DNA from: Candidatus Halarchaeoplasma halalkaliphilum
Lineage (GTDB): Archaea > Thermoplasmatota > Thermoplasmata > Halarchaeoplasmatales > Halarchaeoplasmataceae
Direction: 5' to 3'
Assembly (NCBI GenBank): GCA_007133925.1
Contig: SLLU01000069.1
Span: 1 to 35,513 of the forward strand
DNA length: 35,513 nucleotides
This document shows, piece by piece, positions 10,109 to 18,475 of the stretch (positions are counted from its first letter, which is position 1; each line of letters begins with the position of its first letter). Both the position numbers and the translations under genes were made by a program. The notes below the pieces were generated by a model. That model saw only the letters and a list, made by a program, of their open reading frames with translations, did no database searches and was not told where the DNA came from.

Positions 10109-10453
10109 ATGGAAGAGTATGAAAAAATGTTCAGAGAGCTTTCGGGCATGGGCGTCAGCGGAGTGGCATTGATCGGCCGGGATGGGATGATACAGTATTC
10201 AGAACTTCCAGTTGGAGTTCATGAAGAAACATTCGGGATCATGATGGCAACCATCGTAGGTGCCGCCAAAACAGCCAATATGGAATTGAGTATGGGATCA
10301 CCGAAAAAGATAGTCATAGATTCCCCGGATGGTGTCATAGTTACGTCGGCTGCCGGAAAGAAAAACATAATAACGATAGTTGTCGGGCCCGGACATGCCC
10401 TGGAACCTATCTTCGAGTATCTGGACGACTATTTATCAAGCATAACTGAGTAG
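10109..10453 (+). CDS. Roadblock/LC7 (MglB-like) domain protein
   Basis: 114 aa: MFRELSGMGVSGVALIGRDGMIQYSELPVGVHEETFGIMMATIVGAAKTANMELSMGSPKKIVIDSPDGVIVTSAAGKKNIITIVVGP; SD ggaggag just upstream. Confidence 0.85.
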   Translation: MEEYEKMFRELSGMGVSGVALIGRDGMIQYSELPVGVHEETFGIMMATIVGAAKTANMELSMGSPKKIVIDSPDGVIVTSAAGKKNIITIVVGPGHALEPIFEYLDDYLSSITE

Positions 10454-10454
10454 A

Positions 10455-11426
10455 TCATTCCAGTATATCTACGAGCTGGTTGAAAACCGCCTCGGCGGTT
10501 TGTTGTATCACCTGCTGGCGATCGCCCTTGAAATGATGTATTTCGACAGATGTATTTTGTTCCATTGCCATCCCTGTGTACACCGTCCCCACCTTCTTTA
10601 CTTTTGTAGCGCCCCCAGGTCCGGCGATACCCGTGGTACTTATACCTATGTCAACCCCTATCCGTTCTCTAACGTTCTCGGCCATACACCTGGCAACGGG
10701 CTCACTCACTGCACCGTGTTCTCTTATCAAATTGGCATCCACTTTCAACAGGTCTGTTTTTGACTGATCACTGTAAGAGATCACGCCGGCCATAAAATAC
10801 ATGGATGCGCCTGGGATGCTTGTCAGATACTGGGCGATGGCACCTCCTGTGCATGACTCTGCCGTAGCCACGGTCAATCCTTTTTTTGTCAGCAAGTGTG
10901 CAACTCTTTTCACCGGATTTTCAATACACTCCGTAAGAGGCCCACATCGAAGGGTGATATCCAACCCCTCTATATAATCTGCCACCGATGGGGGTACGAG
11001 GTGCTTCCACTCAACCCCATCATACATTTTTTCCCGTACAAGGGTTCCCTTCCAAATATCTCGATTGAACGCCTCTATGTCCACCAGTTCCACATCAATG
11101 TTACCCATGAGTTTTTTTACAACGGAAGATCGGGCATAGACCCTGTCGAATGACGGGAGCATGCTGTGGATGTAATGGGGCCATTCAGGATAACAGTGGA
11201 TATCGGGTATGGGATATATCTCATAATCCGATATGCCTTCGGCCTCCATGACCTTCCGTATCATGGTTATCCTCTCTCCACCGGAAAAGGGGTTGTCCGG
11301 AATCCGTTGGATCTGGGCACTGCCCACACCGATCATCAACACATCGCATTCCCTTTCCATCTGTTTTACGATGGCAAAATGTCCGTTATGGAAGGGCTGG
11401 AACCTGCCTATGAATAGACCCCTCAT
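10455..11426 (-). CDS. Fusion: nicotinamide-nucleotide adenylyltransferase (NadM-like) + CinA C-terminal / PncC NMN amidohydrolase domain
   Basis: N-term MRGLFIGRFQPFHNGHFAIVKQME... (archaeal NMNAT); C-term GLTVATAESCTGGAIAQYLTSIPGAS...GISTTGIAGPGGATKVKKVGTVYTG (CinA-C/PncC), one uninterrupted ORF. Confidence 0.9.
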   Translation of the reverse strand: MRGLFIGRFQPFHNGHFAIVKQMERECDVLMIGVGSAQIQRIPDNPFSGGERITMIRKVMEAEGISDYEIYPIPDIHCYPEWPHYIHSMLPSFDRVYARSSVVKKLMGNIDVELVDIEAFNRDIWKGTLVREKMYDGVEWKHLVPPSVADYIEGLDITLRCGPLTECIENPVKRVAHLLTKKGLTVATAESCTGGAIAQYLTSIPGASMYFMAGVISYSDQSKTDLLKVDANLIREHGAVSEPVARCMAENVRERIGVDIGISTTGIAGPGGATKVKKVGTVYTGMAMEQNTSVEIHHFKGDRQQVIQQTAEAVFNQLVDILE

Positions 11427-11489
11427 GATATGGGGATGATGTTATGATGTTGTATAAACATTGCGCTAACATCACTGAAAAAAACGTTA

Positions 11490-11564
11490 CGGGCGTGAGG
11501 GGATTCGAACCCCCGGTTTACAGCTTAGGAGGCTGTCGCCTTATCCAGACTAGGCCACACGCCC
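11490..11564 (-). tRNA. tRNA-Arg(CCT)
   Basis: RC: GGGCGTG TG GCCT AGTCTGGAT AAGGCG ACAGC CTCCTAA GCTGT AAACC GGGGG TTCGAAT CCCCT CACGCCC G; acceptor, anticodon and T stems pair. Confidence 0.93.
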
Positions 11565-11566
11565 AT

Positions 11567-11696
11567 GGTGACTCGGAAGCGGGTTTTCAGTATGACATTG
11601 AAGGCCAGCGCCATATCCAGACTATCTTCGAGAGCGGTGTTGCTGCCTCGAATGGTTCAGGGAATGTTTTTATTCCCTATGAGGCCACACGCCCAT
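11567..11696 (-). pseudogene. Interrupted, degenerate partial copy of the tRNA-Arg(CCT) gene
   Basis: + strand aggccacacgcccat (11682-11696) is identical to 11552-11566 in the tRNA; cgccatatccagacta (11609-11624) matches cgccttatccagacta (11537-11552) at 15/16. Same order and strand, separated by 57 bp. Confidence 0.7.
11625..11681. repeat. 57-bp insert with two inverted repeats splitting the duplicated tRNA-Arg 5' half
   Basis: TTCGAG (11627-11632) / CTCGAA (11647-11652) and AGGGAAT (11659-11665) / ATTCCCT (11672-11678) with a 6-nt loop. Confidence 0.6.
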
Positions 11697-11719
11697 TGGA
11701 GAGGTTGGTAGAATCATGG

Positions 11720-11793
11720 TGGGCCCGGCCGGATTTGAACCGACGACCATCTGGTTATGAGCCAGACGCTCCACCAGTCTAAGCTACGGGCCC
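11720..11793 (-). tRNA. tRNA with CAU anticodon (Met or Ile2); A73 and CCA appear genomically encoded
   Basis: RC: GGGCCCG TA GCTT AGACTGGTG GAGC G TCTGG CTCATAA CCAGA TGGTC GTCGG TTCAAAT CCGGC CGGGCCC A, followed by CCA (11717-11719). Confidence 0.9.
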
Positions 11794-11840
11794 CTTTATT
11801 TCGTTCAGATATCTGAGTATCGTATTTAAGTTTGATGGAA

Positions 11841-11935
11841 TGGGCCGAGGCGGGATTGAACCGCCGATCTTCGCCTTTCTTACCGTCCAATGAACGGTTG
11901 TAAGGGCGACGTCATAACCACTAGACCACCGGCCC
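11841..11935 (-). tRNA. tRNA-Val(TAC) with 22-nt intron at 37/38
   Basis: RC: GGGCCGG TG GTCT AGTGGTTAT GACG TCGCC CTTACA [ACCGTTCATTGGACGGTAAGAA] A GGCGA ... GGCGG TTCAATC CCGCC TCGGCCC A; stems pair when the intron is excised. Confidence 0.88.
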
Positions 11936-12011
11936 ATGGGGAACAGGGTTCGTCAGGAATGAATGCATATTTAATTCTTTTTGCCGATGAAGTACGAAGC
12001 GTGTGACAGGC

Positions 12012-14516
12012 TCACATGGAAAGGGGTATGGTCTTCATCTCACGCTGTACCTGTTCTATCATATTGTTTGCACCGCTTGATGTGAGGGACAGGAGGGACT
12101 TTCTGTAATTGGCTGCTATGCCTTCCTTGTTCCCCATCTTTTCCTGAAGCTTGGCCATGGAAAAATACGCCAGTCCTAGGGGGTAAGACGAACCCAGTTT
12201 TTGGTATATGGATATGGCTTTTGCCAGATTATCTTCTGCCAGATCATCCTCGTTCAAACGGGTGTAAGTCTGACCCAACAGTGCATGACCGTATGCCCTT
12301 TCCTCCTCGTATCTTAGTTCGGTGAATATCCGGGTGGCCTCTTCAGCGGCCTCGGCGGCTTCCTTGAATTCTCCCTTATCCAGATAACATTCGGTCAGGG
12401 TCAGAAGGGCAGATGCTTTCAACTTCTTGTAACCCATCTGCTCGCATATCTCAACTGTTTCCTTCAAAAATTCCTTGGCGTTGCTAAGGTCCCTTATGAC
12501 TTTGTAGAAGGCACCTATGTCGTGTAATCCACCCACTCGATGGTAGGTTTCCTCGATCCGTTCCCATGCGGATAAACCCCTTTCAAAAACGTCTAGAGCA
12601 TCCGGAAAGTTACCGCTGTCCCTTTCGACCCTGGCCATGAGGAAGTAGGCTGATGTTAGTATGGTGTACATACTGTTCTGTTCAAGGATATCTATTGCCT
12701 CCGTCAAATGCTTCCGGGCATCCTTCAGGTCCCCTTTCTTTGCACAGAGGTTAGCGATCTGGAAAAGTGTTTTACCAGTTAGTTGCGGGCTGGTAGTAGT
12801 AGAACGTGATATATCTATCGCCTTTTCGTACTCCAACAATGCAGAGTCAAACTGGCCCTGGTCCTCGAGTACCCTGGCGATACCATGGTGAGCGTATGTG
12901 ATAAGATCTTCGTCATCTCCATTTTCTATAACATATCGGTACTCTTCCAGGGACTGTGAAAACTCCTGGAGTATCCTGTTAGCTTCTCCTTTCCAGAAAC
13001 AAAGGATCGGAGAGCGCCTTTTGTCATCACAACGGATCCCGAGCCTTTCTATCAGTTCCAGCAGGGATCGACTGTAGCCACCAAATATTATATCAAAACC
13101 ATGTTCTTCAACAATTTCCAAGAATAAGTCGTATTTACCAGCGCTGGCTATGTGATACAGCATCTCGATCTTTTCCCAGATGGTCTTCGCGGGTATGTTA
13201 TCGTAATATTCATATGCGATGGTGTTAAGGGTTTTTTTCGTTTCCACAGGCAGGCGTCCCAAAAGCCTTTTTCGCACCTGTGGATGTATCACGGGTTTTT
13301 CCTCAAGGGATAGCGTGGAAAGGGGGGTTTTCATGAGGTTCGTTATGAGGTTGAAATTCACTGATTCCAGACCGCATATTTCGTTCTTTTCCACGGGATA
13401 CCTGTGGATGGACATGTAAGATAAAGCAAGGTGTTCCTCGGGAGTAAGATTATTTTCCAAGACCAGATCTAGAACGGCTTCGCAAGACTCGGACATCCCG
13501 TAATAATCTGCTAGTTCGACGAACATGGTTCTTTCACATTCTTCGTGTTCAAGGGATATGATCTCCGGTTGAATCATTAGTAATTCATCATGGGTTAATT
13601 TTCCCTCTTGAGTTGTGAAGATCATCATGGATCGTTCCATCTCTCGGATCTCGTCAGCCACCTCACCCAGGATACCCATCAACATAGGATTTTCATCTAT
13701 ATCATCTATGAACATGAACGCCCCGGGCAGCAGGGACATATCCATTTTCAGGTTGGCCAGTGCCTCTACGATCTTGAGCTTTTTCGTGGATTCTAGGTAT
13801 GAGGTGAGTTTGTGTTCTCCGTTCCTGGAAAAAAAAGCTGCCAGATGTTCTAAAAGATACCTTTCGTTGTGCCAATCCTCCACTTTCAGATAGAACATGG
13901 GCACCTTACCCATGTTAATCTCTGCCAAATGCGAGAGAAGGGTCGTTTTTCCGCTTCCGTGAGAACCTTCTAAAAGAACAACCGAAGAAAATGCATTAAA
14001 TTCCTCAGATACCTCCTTCAATACACCCAGTATCTTGACCGGTGGTTCCGGCATATTGAACAAGTAGTTCACCCGTTCCTTGGTGGCATCCCGTGAATCA
14101 TGTTCGATTATCCCATCCTCCGCACGGGTTACGATATCTATGAGAGAAAAATTCGTATGAAGGTATTTGTTCAGGTCCTTCAACAGGATGTCCCTGTCTT
14201 CCCCGTTGGATCTTACTTTCACAGAACTCTGAAGTATCCGAGAGGAGATTATTTTGGACTTTTTTACACCTTCATCCGTGAGGAAATAACCCTTTCGTCT
14301 TTGCTTTTTACCCTTGATCCTTGTTGTTTCCTCATTGAGAAGCCCTTCGTCAACCAGACTCCTAACAGAATACGATATGGTATTCTGCTTGGAACCGATG
14401 ACCATGGCCATGCCTTCCTGTGTGATATCGGCGGATTGCTGATATTTTTCCCGTGTTGGATAGTGTTCCAAAAGATGTACGAGGACCTTTTCTTTTGTGG
14501 TTACCTTTAGAACCAT
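12012..14516 (-). CDS. wHTH - P-loop ATPase (STAND-like) - TPR protein, putative regulator
   Basis: 834 aa; N-terminal wHTH (ITQEGMAMVIGSKQNTISYSVRSLVDEGLL), Walker A LLEGSHGSGKTTLL, Walker B FMFIDDID, C-terminal tandem TPRs. Confidence 0.85.
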   Translation of the reverse strand: MVLKVTTKEKVLVHLLEHYPTREKYQQSADITQEGMAMVIGSKQNTISYSVRSLVDEGLLNEETTRIKGKKQRRKGYFLTDEGVKKSKIISSRILQSSVKVRSNGEDRDILLKDLNKYLHTNFSLIDIVTRAEDGIIEHDSRDATKERVNYLFNMPEPPVKILGVLKEVSEEFNAFSSVVLLEGSHGSGKTTLLSHLAEINMGKVPMFYLKVEDWHNERYLLEHLAAFFSRNGEHKLTSYLESTKKLKIVEALANLKMDMSLLPGAFMFIDDIDENPMLMGILGEVADEIREMERSMMIFTTQEGKLTHDELLMIQPEIISLEHEECERTMFVELADYYGMSESCEAVLDLVLENNLTPEEHLALSYMSIHRYPVEKNEICGLESVNFNLITNLMKTPLSTLSLEEKPVIHPQVRKRLLGRLPVETKKTLNTIAYEYYDNIPAKTIWEKIEMLYHIASAGKYDLFLEIVEEHGFDIIFGGYSRSLLELIERLGIRCDDKRRSPILCFWKGEANRILQEFSQSLEEYRYVIENGDDEDLITYAHHGIARVLEDQGQFDSALLEYEKAIDISRSTTTSPQLTGKTLFQIANLCAKKGDLKDARKHLTEAIDILEQNSMYTILTSAYFLMARVERDSGNFPDALDVFERGLSAWERIEETYHRVGGLHDIGAFYKVIRDLSNAKEFLKETVEICEQMGYKKLKASALLTLTECYLDKGEFKEAAEAAEEATRIFTELRYEEERAYGHALLGQTYTRLNEDDLAEDNLAKAISIYQKLGSSYPLGLAYFSMAKLQEKMGNKEGIAANYRKSLLSLTSSGANNMIEQVQREMKTIPLSM

Positions 14517-14544
14517 ACGATAGACAATAAAGAAGAGGTAGTAT

Positions 14545-16062
14545 ATGTATATTTTTGATAATTCGAGGGAGGGTTTATTAAGAGGAGGCTATGTCCATCC
14601 GGATTTCAGAAAGGTTTATGTTAGAGGCTACGATGTTCATCTGATCCCATTGGAAAGAGAAGCAAAAGATATGGCAGAAAAACTGCTGGAAGAAGACCGG
14701 GTCCATATCGTATCCCACATAGATGCGGATGGAATCACCGCAGCCAGCATAGCATATGCCTCCCTTGAACGGGCCGGGGTTAACGCTACCGTAGGTTTCG
14801 TTAAACAGCTCGAGGAGAGGGAGATAAGCAGGATAAAAAAAGAAAGGCACCCTATGGTGTGGTTCACGGATCTTGGAAGCGGGCAGTTGGAGGGTTTGGG
14901 AGACATAAGGTGCGTTATCTCGGACCATCATGAGCCCAGAGGCACTCCTTCTCCAGGATTGGACAGGGGAAACATACTGAGCTATTTAAGAACGGAGGTA
15001 CTTGAATTGAACCCACACCGATTCGGAATCGATGGCTCCACAGAGATTTCCGGAGCGGGTGTAACATACCTTATCGGAAAACACATGGGTGACAACGTTG
15101 ACCTTTCCAAATTGGCCATCATAGGGGCTGTCGGGGATATGCAAGCTTCCGCAGAAGGTAAACTGGTGGGTGTAAACCGAAAAATTCTGGCTGAGGCCGA
15201 GGAAGGGGGATATGTGAACCGAGATATGGATATACAACTCTACGGCAGGGAGAGCCGTCCCCTTCACAAGTTACTTGAATTCGCGAGCGACCCCATATTG
15301 CCCGGACTAAGCGGTGACGAGAACGGATGCACTAGATTCCTGGAGGATCTTGGAATACCCCTTAGATCCAACGGGGAATGGAGACGGTGGTATCACCTGG
15401 ATAAAACCGAGAGGCGTACGATTATATCCGCCATGGCAGACCGGATGCTTGACAGGGGTTACCCGGCCCATTACCCTCGCTCCCTGGTGGGAGAGGTATA
15501 TACATTTCCAGGAGAGGAACCCGGAACCATGTTACATGAGGCAAAGGAATTTTCAACACTCCTGAACTCCTGCGGAAGGTACATGCGGGGGAAGGTGGGA
15601 ATGGAGGTCTGCCTCGGAGACAGAAACGGATATCTCAAGGAAGCTTATGATCTATTGAAGGGTCATCAAAGAGTCCTGGTGGACTGCATGAGGATGGTTG
15701 AATCCAGGGGATTGACTGAGAGGGAATATCTGCAGTACTTCCACGGAGAGAATTTCATACCTGAAACCGTCCTGGGAACCGTGGCGGGGATGCTTTTAGG
15801 GGGAGGTAAGGCAAACAGGAACATCCCCGTGATCGGCTTCGCTTTTACAGAGGAGGACGAAGGGGTGAAGGTCTCATCCCGTGGTACAAAAGATCTTGTG
15901 GAAGCCGGCCTTGATCTTGGGGCGGTCATGAATCGCTGTTCCAAGTTGTTGGGAGGTGAAGGAGGTGGACACGCCATCGCTGCCGGGGCGTTCATACCAT
16001 TGAACTCCGAAGTGGATTTTTTGGATCTGGCGGAGAACATGATACGGGGTCAATTGGGTTGA
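14545..16062 (+). CDS. DHH/DHHA1 phosphoesterase, archaeal RecJ/GAN-like exonuclease
   Basis: HIVSHIDADGITAASIAYASL, WFTDLGSG, VISDHHEP (DHH) and C-terminal GGEGGGHAIAAGAFIP (DHHA1). Confidence 0.85.
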   Translation: MYIFDNSREGLLRGGYVHPDFRKVYVRGYDVHLIPLEREAKDMAEKLLEEDRVHIVSHIDADGITAASIAYASLERAGVNATVGFVKQLEEREISRIKKERHPMVWFTDLGSGQLEGLGDIRCVISDHHEPRGTPSPGLDRGNILSYLRTEVLELNPHRFGIDGSTEISGAGVTYLIGKHMGDNVDLSKLAIIGAVGDMQASAEGKLVGVNRKILAEAEEGGYVNRDMDIQLYGRESRPLHKLLEFASDPILPGLSGDENGCTRFLEDLGIPLRSNGEWRRWYHLDKTERRTIISAMADRMLDRGYPAHYPRSLVGEVYTFPGEEPGTMLHEAKEFSTLLNSCGRYMRGKVGMEVCLGDRNGYLKEAYDLLKGHQRVLVDCMRMVESRGLTEREYLQYFHGENFIPETVLGTVAGMLLGGGKANRNIPVIGFAFTEEDEGVKVSSRGTKDLVEAGLDLGAVMNRCSKLLGGEGGGHAIAAGAFIPLNSEVDFLDLAENMIRGQLG

Positions 16063-16099
16063 GGGAAAGATTGATTACCCATTCCAACATTTTTGGTCC

Positions 16100-16618
16100 A
16101 TGAGTATGGATATCCCTGAGCCGGACGAACTCGACAGGGAACTCAAGATGAGGCAGGCCAAGGTGTGGGGGAATATGTTAGGTATGGCCATAATGTTAGT
16201 CTTCTTGGTAGTGATAATTTTCTATCCCACTGAGCCATGGATCAAAGTCGCATTGATCGCACTGTTTGCGATCTACATGGTGATAATTGGCTCCAGATTG
16301 AAAGACTCTTTGAAGCAGTATTACGCACTGAACGAGGAGTTGGTGATCAAGGGGGGGCATATCAAAAAGGTAAACTCCAAGATGGGTGTGGAAATATGGG
16401 AGATGCCTCTGGATGATATCATAGGAGTGTTTACTAACATAGAAGGGATGCCAAATACACTGTTTGTTCTGTTTGAAAAGGACGGTGAAAGGGGGGCCGA
16501 GAACTTCTACAAACATAGGATAAAGGATCTGGATAAGTTTAATATGTTGTTGAAAAAAAGAGGGTTACTGAATGAAAGCTCCGTCACCCTAGAAGAGCTC
16601 GAACGCAGGACCAAATGA
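16100..16618 (+). CDS. Membrane protein, two TM segments followed by PH-like cytoplasmic domain
   Basis: Hydrophobic AIMLVFLVVIIFYPTEPWIKVALIALFAIYMVII then NEELVIKGGHIKKVNSKMGVEIWEMPLDDIIGVF. Confidence 0.6.
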   Translation: MSMDIPEPDELDRELKMRQAKVWGNMLGMAIMLVFLVVIIFYPTEPWIKVALIALFAIYMVIIGSRLKDSLKQYYALNEELVIKGGHIKKVNSKMGVEIWEMPLDDIIGVFTNIEGMPNTLFVLFEKDGERGAENFYKHRIKDLDKFNMLLKKRGLLNESSVTLEELERRTK

Positions 16619-16650
16619 TTCGCCTTGATACGGGTCCTTTCTCGAACAAA

Positions 16651-16662
16651 AGTATTAAATAA
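16651..16662 (+). promoter_or_regulatory. Putative TATA box for the mbh operon
   Basis: AT-rich attaaataatt about 120 bp upstream of the first operon gene, in the intergenic gap. Confidence 0.4.
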
Positions 16663-16781
16663 TTATGGATAATCCCTCCAAATACATGAATCCGTATATC
16701 AGCTTGCATAGGAGATATTGTGTAGAGATGCTGGAATGCCTGCGCGGCTGTAGAATAAAATAACTTATGGAGGAGATAATC

Positions 16782-17303
16782 ATGGATGAATCCAAAGCAT
16801 TCGTCTCGACATTTTTGCTAGCACTATTCGTATATCTGTTTCTGACCCTGGCCGCAGGGAGGTCCATGATTGAGGGATCCATCCTGTGGAGCGTGGAAGA
16901 GTTGGTGCTCGGTATATCCATCGCACTGATAGTTGGTGCCGTGGGGAGCAGCATCCTCTGTCGCTCGGGCAACTACAGGATGCTCAATCCTTTGAGATGG
17001 TTGATCATATTGGTTTACTGTGTTCCCCTCTTCGTGGAGATGGTGAAGGCAAATATGGACATGGCCTACAGGGTGATAACAGGGAAGATAGATCCGGGCA
17101 TTGTAAGGATAAGCCCGAAACTGAAAACGGACCTGGGTATCACCGCCCTGGCCAATTCCATCACCCTGACACCGGGAACCCTCACCGTGGATGTGGACGA
17201 TGAAACCGGGGACCTTTTCATACACTGGATAAACGTGGGGAAAAACCCCACGAAAACCATCGCAGGTAACTTCCTGCCGTGGATAAGGAGGTTTGCGGAA
17301 TGA
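16782..17303 (+). CDS. mbhA: MrpE/MnhE-like subunit of membrane-bound hydrogenase (MbhA)
   Basis: First gene of the 14-gene block; VKANMDMAYRVITGKIDPGIVRISPKLKTDLGITALANSITLTPGTLTVDV is the MnhE signature. ATG 16782 preceded by SD ggaggaga. Confidence 0.85.
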   Translation: MDESKAFVSTFLLALFVYLFLTLAAGRSMIEGSILWSVEELVLGISIALIVGAVGSSILCRSGNYRMLNPLRWLIILVYCVPLFVEMVKANMDMAYRVITGKIDPGIVRISPKLKTDLGITALANSITLTPGTLTVDVDDETGDLFIHWINVGKNPTKTIAGNFLPWIRRFAE

Positions 17304-17569
17304 ACCTGTCATTTGAATTCTATCTGGTGGCGGTGGTGTTCGTGTTCTACATATTGATCTCAGTGTTGAGACTGTTTTTGGGCCCGACCGCACCGGATCG
17401 GGCTGTGGCACTGGATACCATAAACACGCTGGTAGTCGCCAGTATGGTGGGCCTGGGTGCCGCCACATGGGAAACCCTGTTCATAGACATAGCCATAGTT
17501 TATGCCATACTATCCTTCGTGACCACCCTTTACATAGCGAAATATCTTGAGGGGGTGAAGGAGGGATGA
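17300..17569 (+). CDS. mbhB: MrpF/MnhF-like subunit (MbhB)
   Basis: ATGA overlap with mbhA; LRLFLGPTAPDRAVALDTINTLVVASMVGLG typical of MnhF. Confidence 0.85.
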   Translation: MNLSFEFYLVAVVFVFYILISVLRLFLGPTAPDRAVALDTINTLVVASMVGLGAATWETLFIDIAIVYAILSFVTTLYIAKYLEGVKEG

Positions 17570-17931
17570 TATTCACGGCCTTCCTTTACGGGCTTTTGGT
17601 GGTATCTGTTCTGTTCAACGGCCTGGGCGTAATCGGCCTACATCGGTTCCCTGATGTTTACACCCGACTGCATGCGGCCACAAAATGCACCACCTTCGGA
17701 ACCATATTCATGACCTTTGCGGTGATGGCTTACAGTGGTTACATGTACTACACGAACCCGGACCAGACAGAATATCTCAACATGTCCCTTCACACCCTGG
17801 CAGCCCTTGTGGCCATATTGATAACCAATCCTACCGGAGCACATGCCATAGCCAGGGCTGCCCACAGAGTGGGCATCAAGCCCAAATTCGCTTCCGTGGA
17901 CCATCTGGCGAAAAAGGAGGGATACCCATGA
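17566..17931 (+). CDS. mbhC: MrpG/MnhG-like subunit (MbhC)
   Basis: ATGA overlap; GLGVIGLHRFPDVYTRLHAATKCTTFG is the MnhG signature. Confidence 0.87.
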   Translation: MIFTAFLYGLLVVSVLFNGLGVIGLHRFPDVYTRLHAATKCTTFGTIFMTFAVMAYSGYMYYTNPDQTEYLNMSLHTLAALVAILITNPTGAHAIARAAHRVGIKPKFASVDHLAKKEGYP

Positions 17932-18179
17932 TCTACTTTGTACTCCAGATACTGGTCCTAGTGGGACTCGTGATGACATCCCTGGCCGTGATACTGTTCA
18001 AAGACCTGATCTCGGCGGCCATATCCCTGGGGGCATCCAGTTTGATACTTTCCCTCCAGTTCTACCTTCTCCGGGCTCCGGACGTTGCCATAGCCGAAGC
18101 CGCAGTTGGTGCAGCCTTGACCACCGCCATCTTTATTTTCGCCATCAAAGCAAGTCAGAGAGAGGAGGGGTATCGATGA
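17928..18179 (+). CDS. mbhD: MbhD-like subunit (DUF4040 / MnhB-associated)
   Basis: ATG 17928 in ATGA overlap with mbhC; VILFKDLISAAISLGASSLILSLQFYLLRAPDVAIAEAAVGAALTTAIFIFAI. The ORF track start at 17685 is too long. Confidence 0.85.
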   Translation: MIYFVLQILVLVGLVMTSLAVILFKDLISAAISLGASSLILSLQFYLLRAPDVAIAEAAVGAALTTAIFIFAIKASQREEGYR

Positions 18180-18475
18180 GGAAATTGGTAGCGTTCCTGG
18201 CCATAATGATCATCTTCGCCTTCCTGGTCATCACAGCAGTGGAACTGAGGGGAGATGATGGGGGTTTCGGGGAGCCCGTGAATACAGAGATGGACGAATA
18301 CTTTTTGGAGAACAGTCAATCTCACAATCAGGTAAACAACATTGTAACCGCCATCCTGTTCGATTACAGGGGGCTGGATACCCTGGGCGAAGCCACTGTG
18401 CTGTTCGCCGCCGTATCCGGGGTTTTGACCGTGCTCAGGAAGATGAAACCGGTGAAAAGGGGTGGTAAAAGATGA
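18176..18475 (+). CDS. mbhE: MbhE-like subunit
   Basis: ATGA overlap; ...NNIVTAILFDYRGLDTLGEATVLFAAVSGVLTVLR, typical MbhE/MrpB-like. Confidence 0.83.
   Translation: MRKLVAFLAIMIIFAFLVITAVELRGDDGGFGEPVNTEMDEYFLENSQSHNQVNNIVTAILFDYRGLDTLGEATVLFAAVSGVLTVLRKMKPVKRGGKR

Noticed and set aside
11444-11782. 112-aa + ORF ending WARPDLNRRPSGYEPDAPPV
   Set aside because: Translation of antisense tRNA sequences, a common false protein call.
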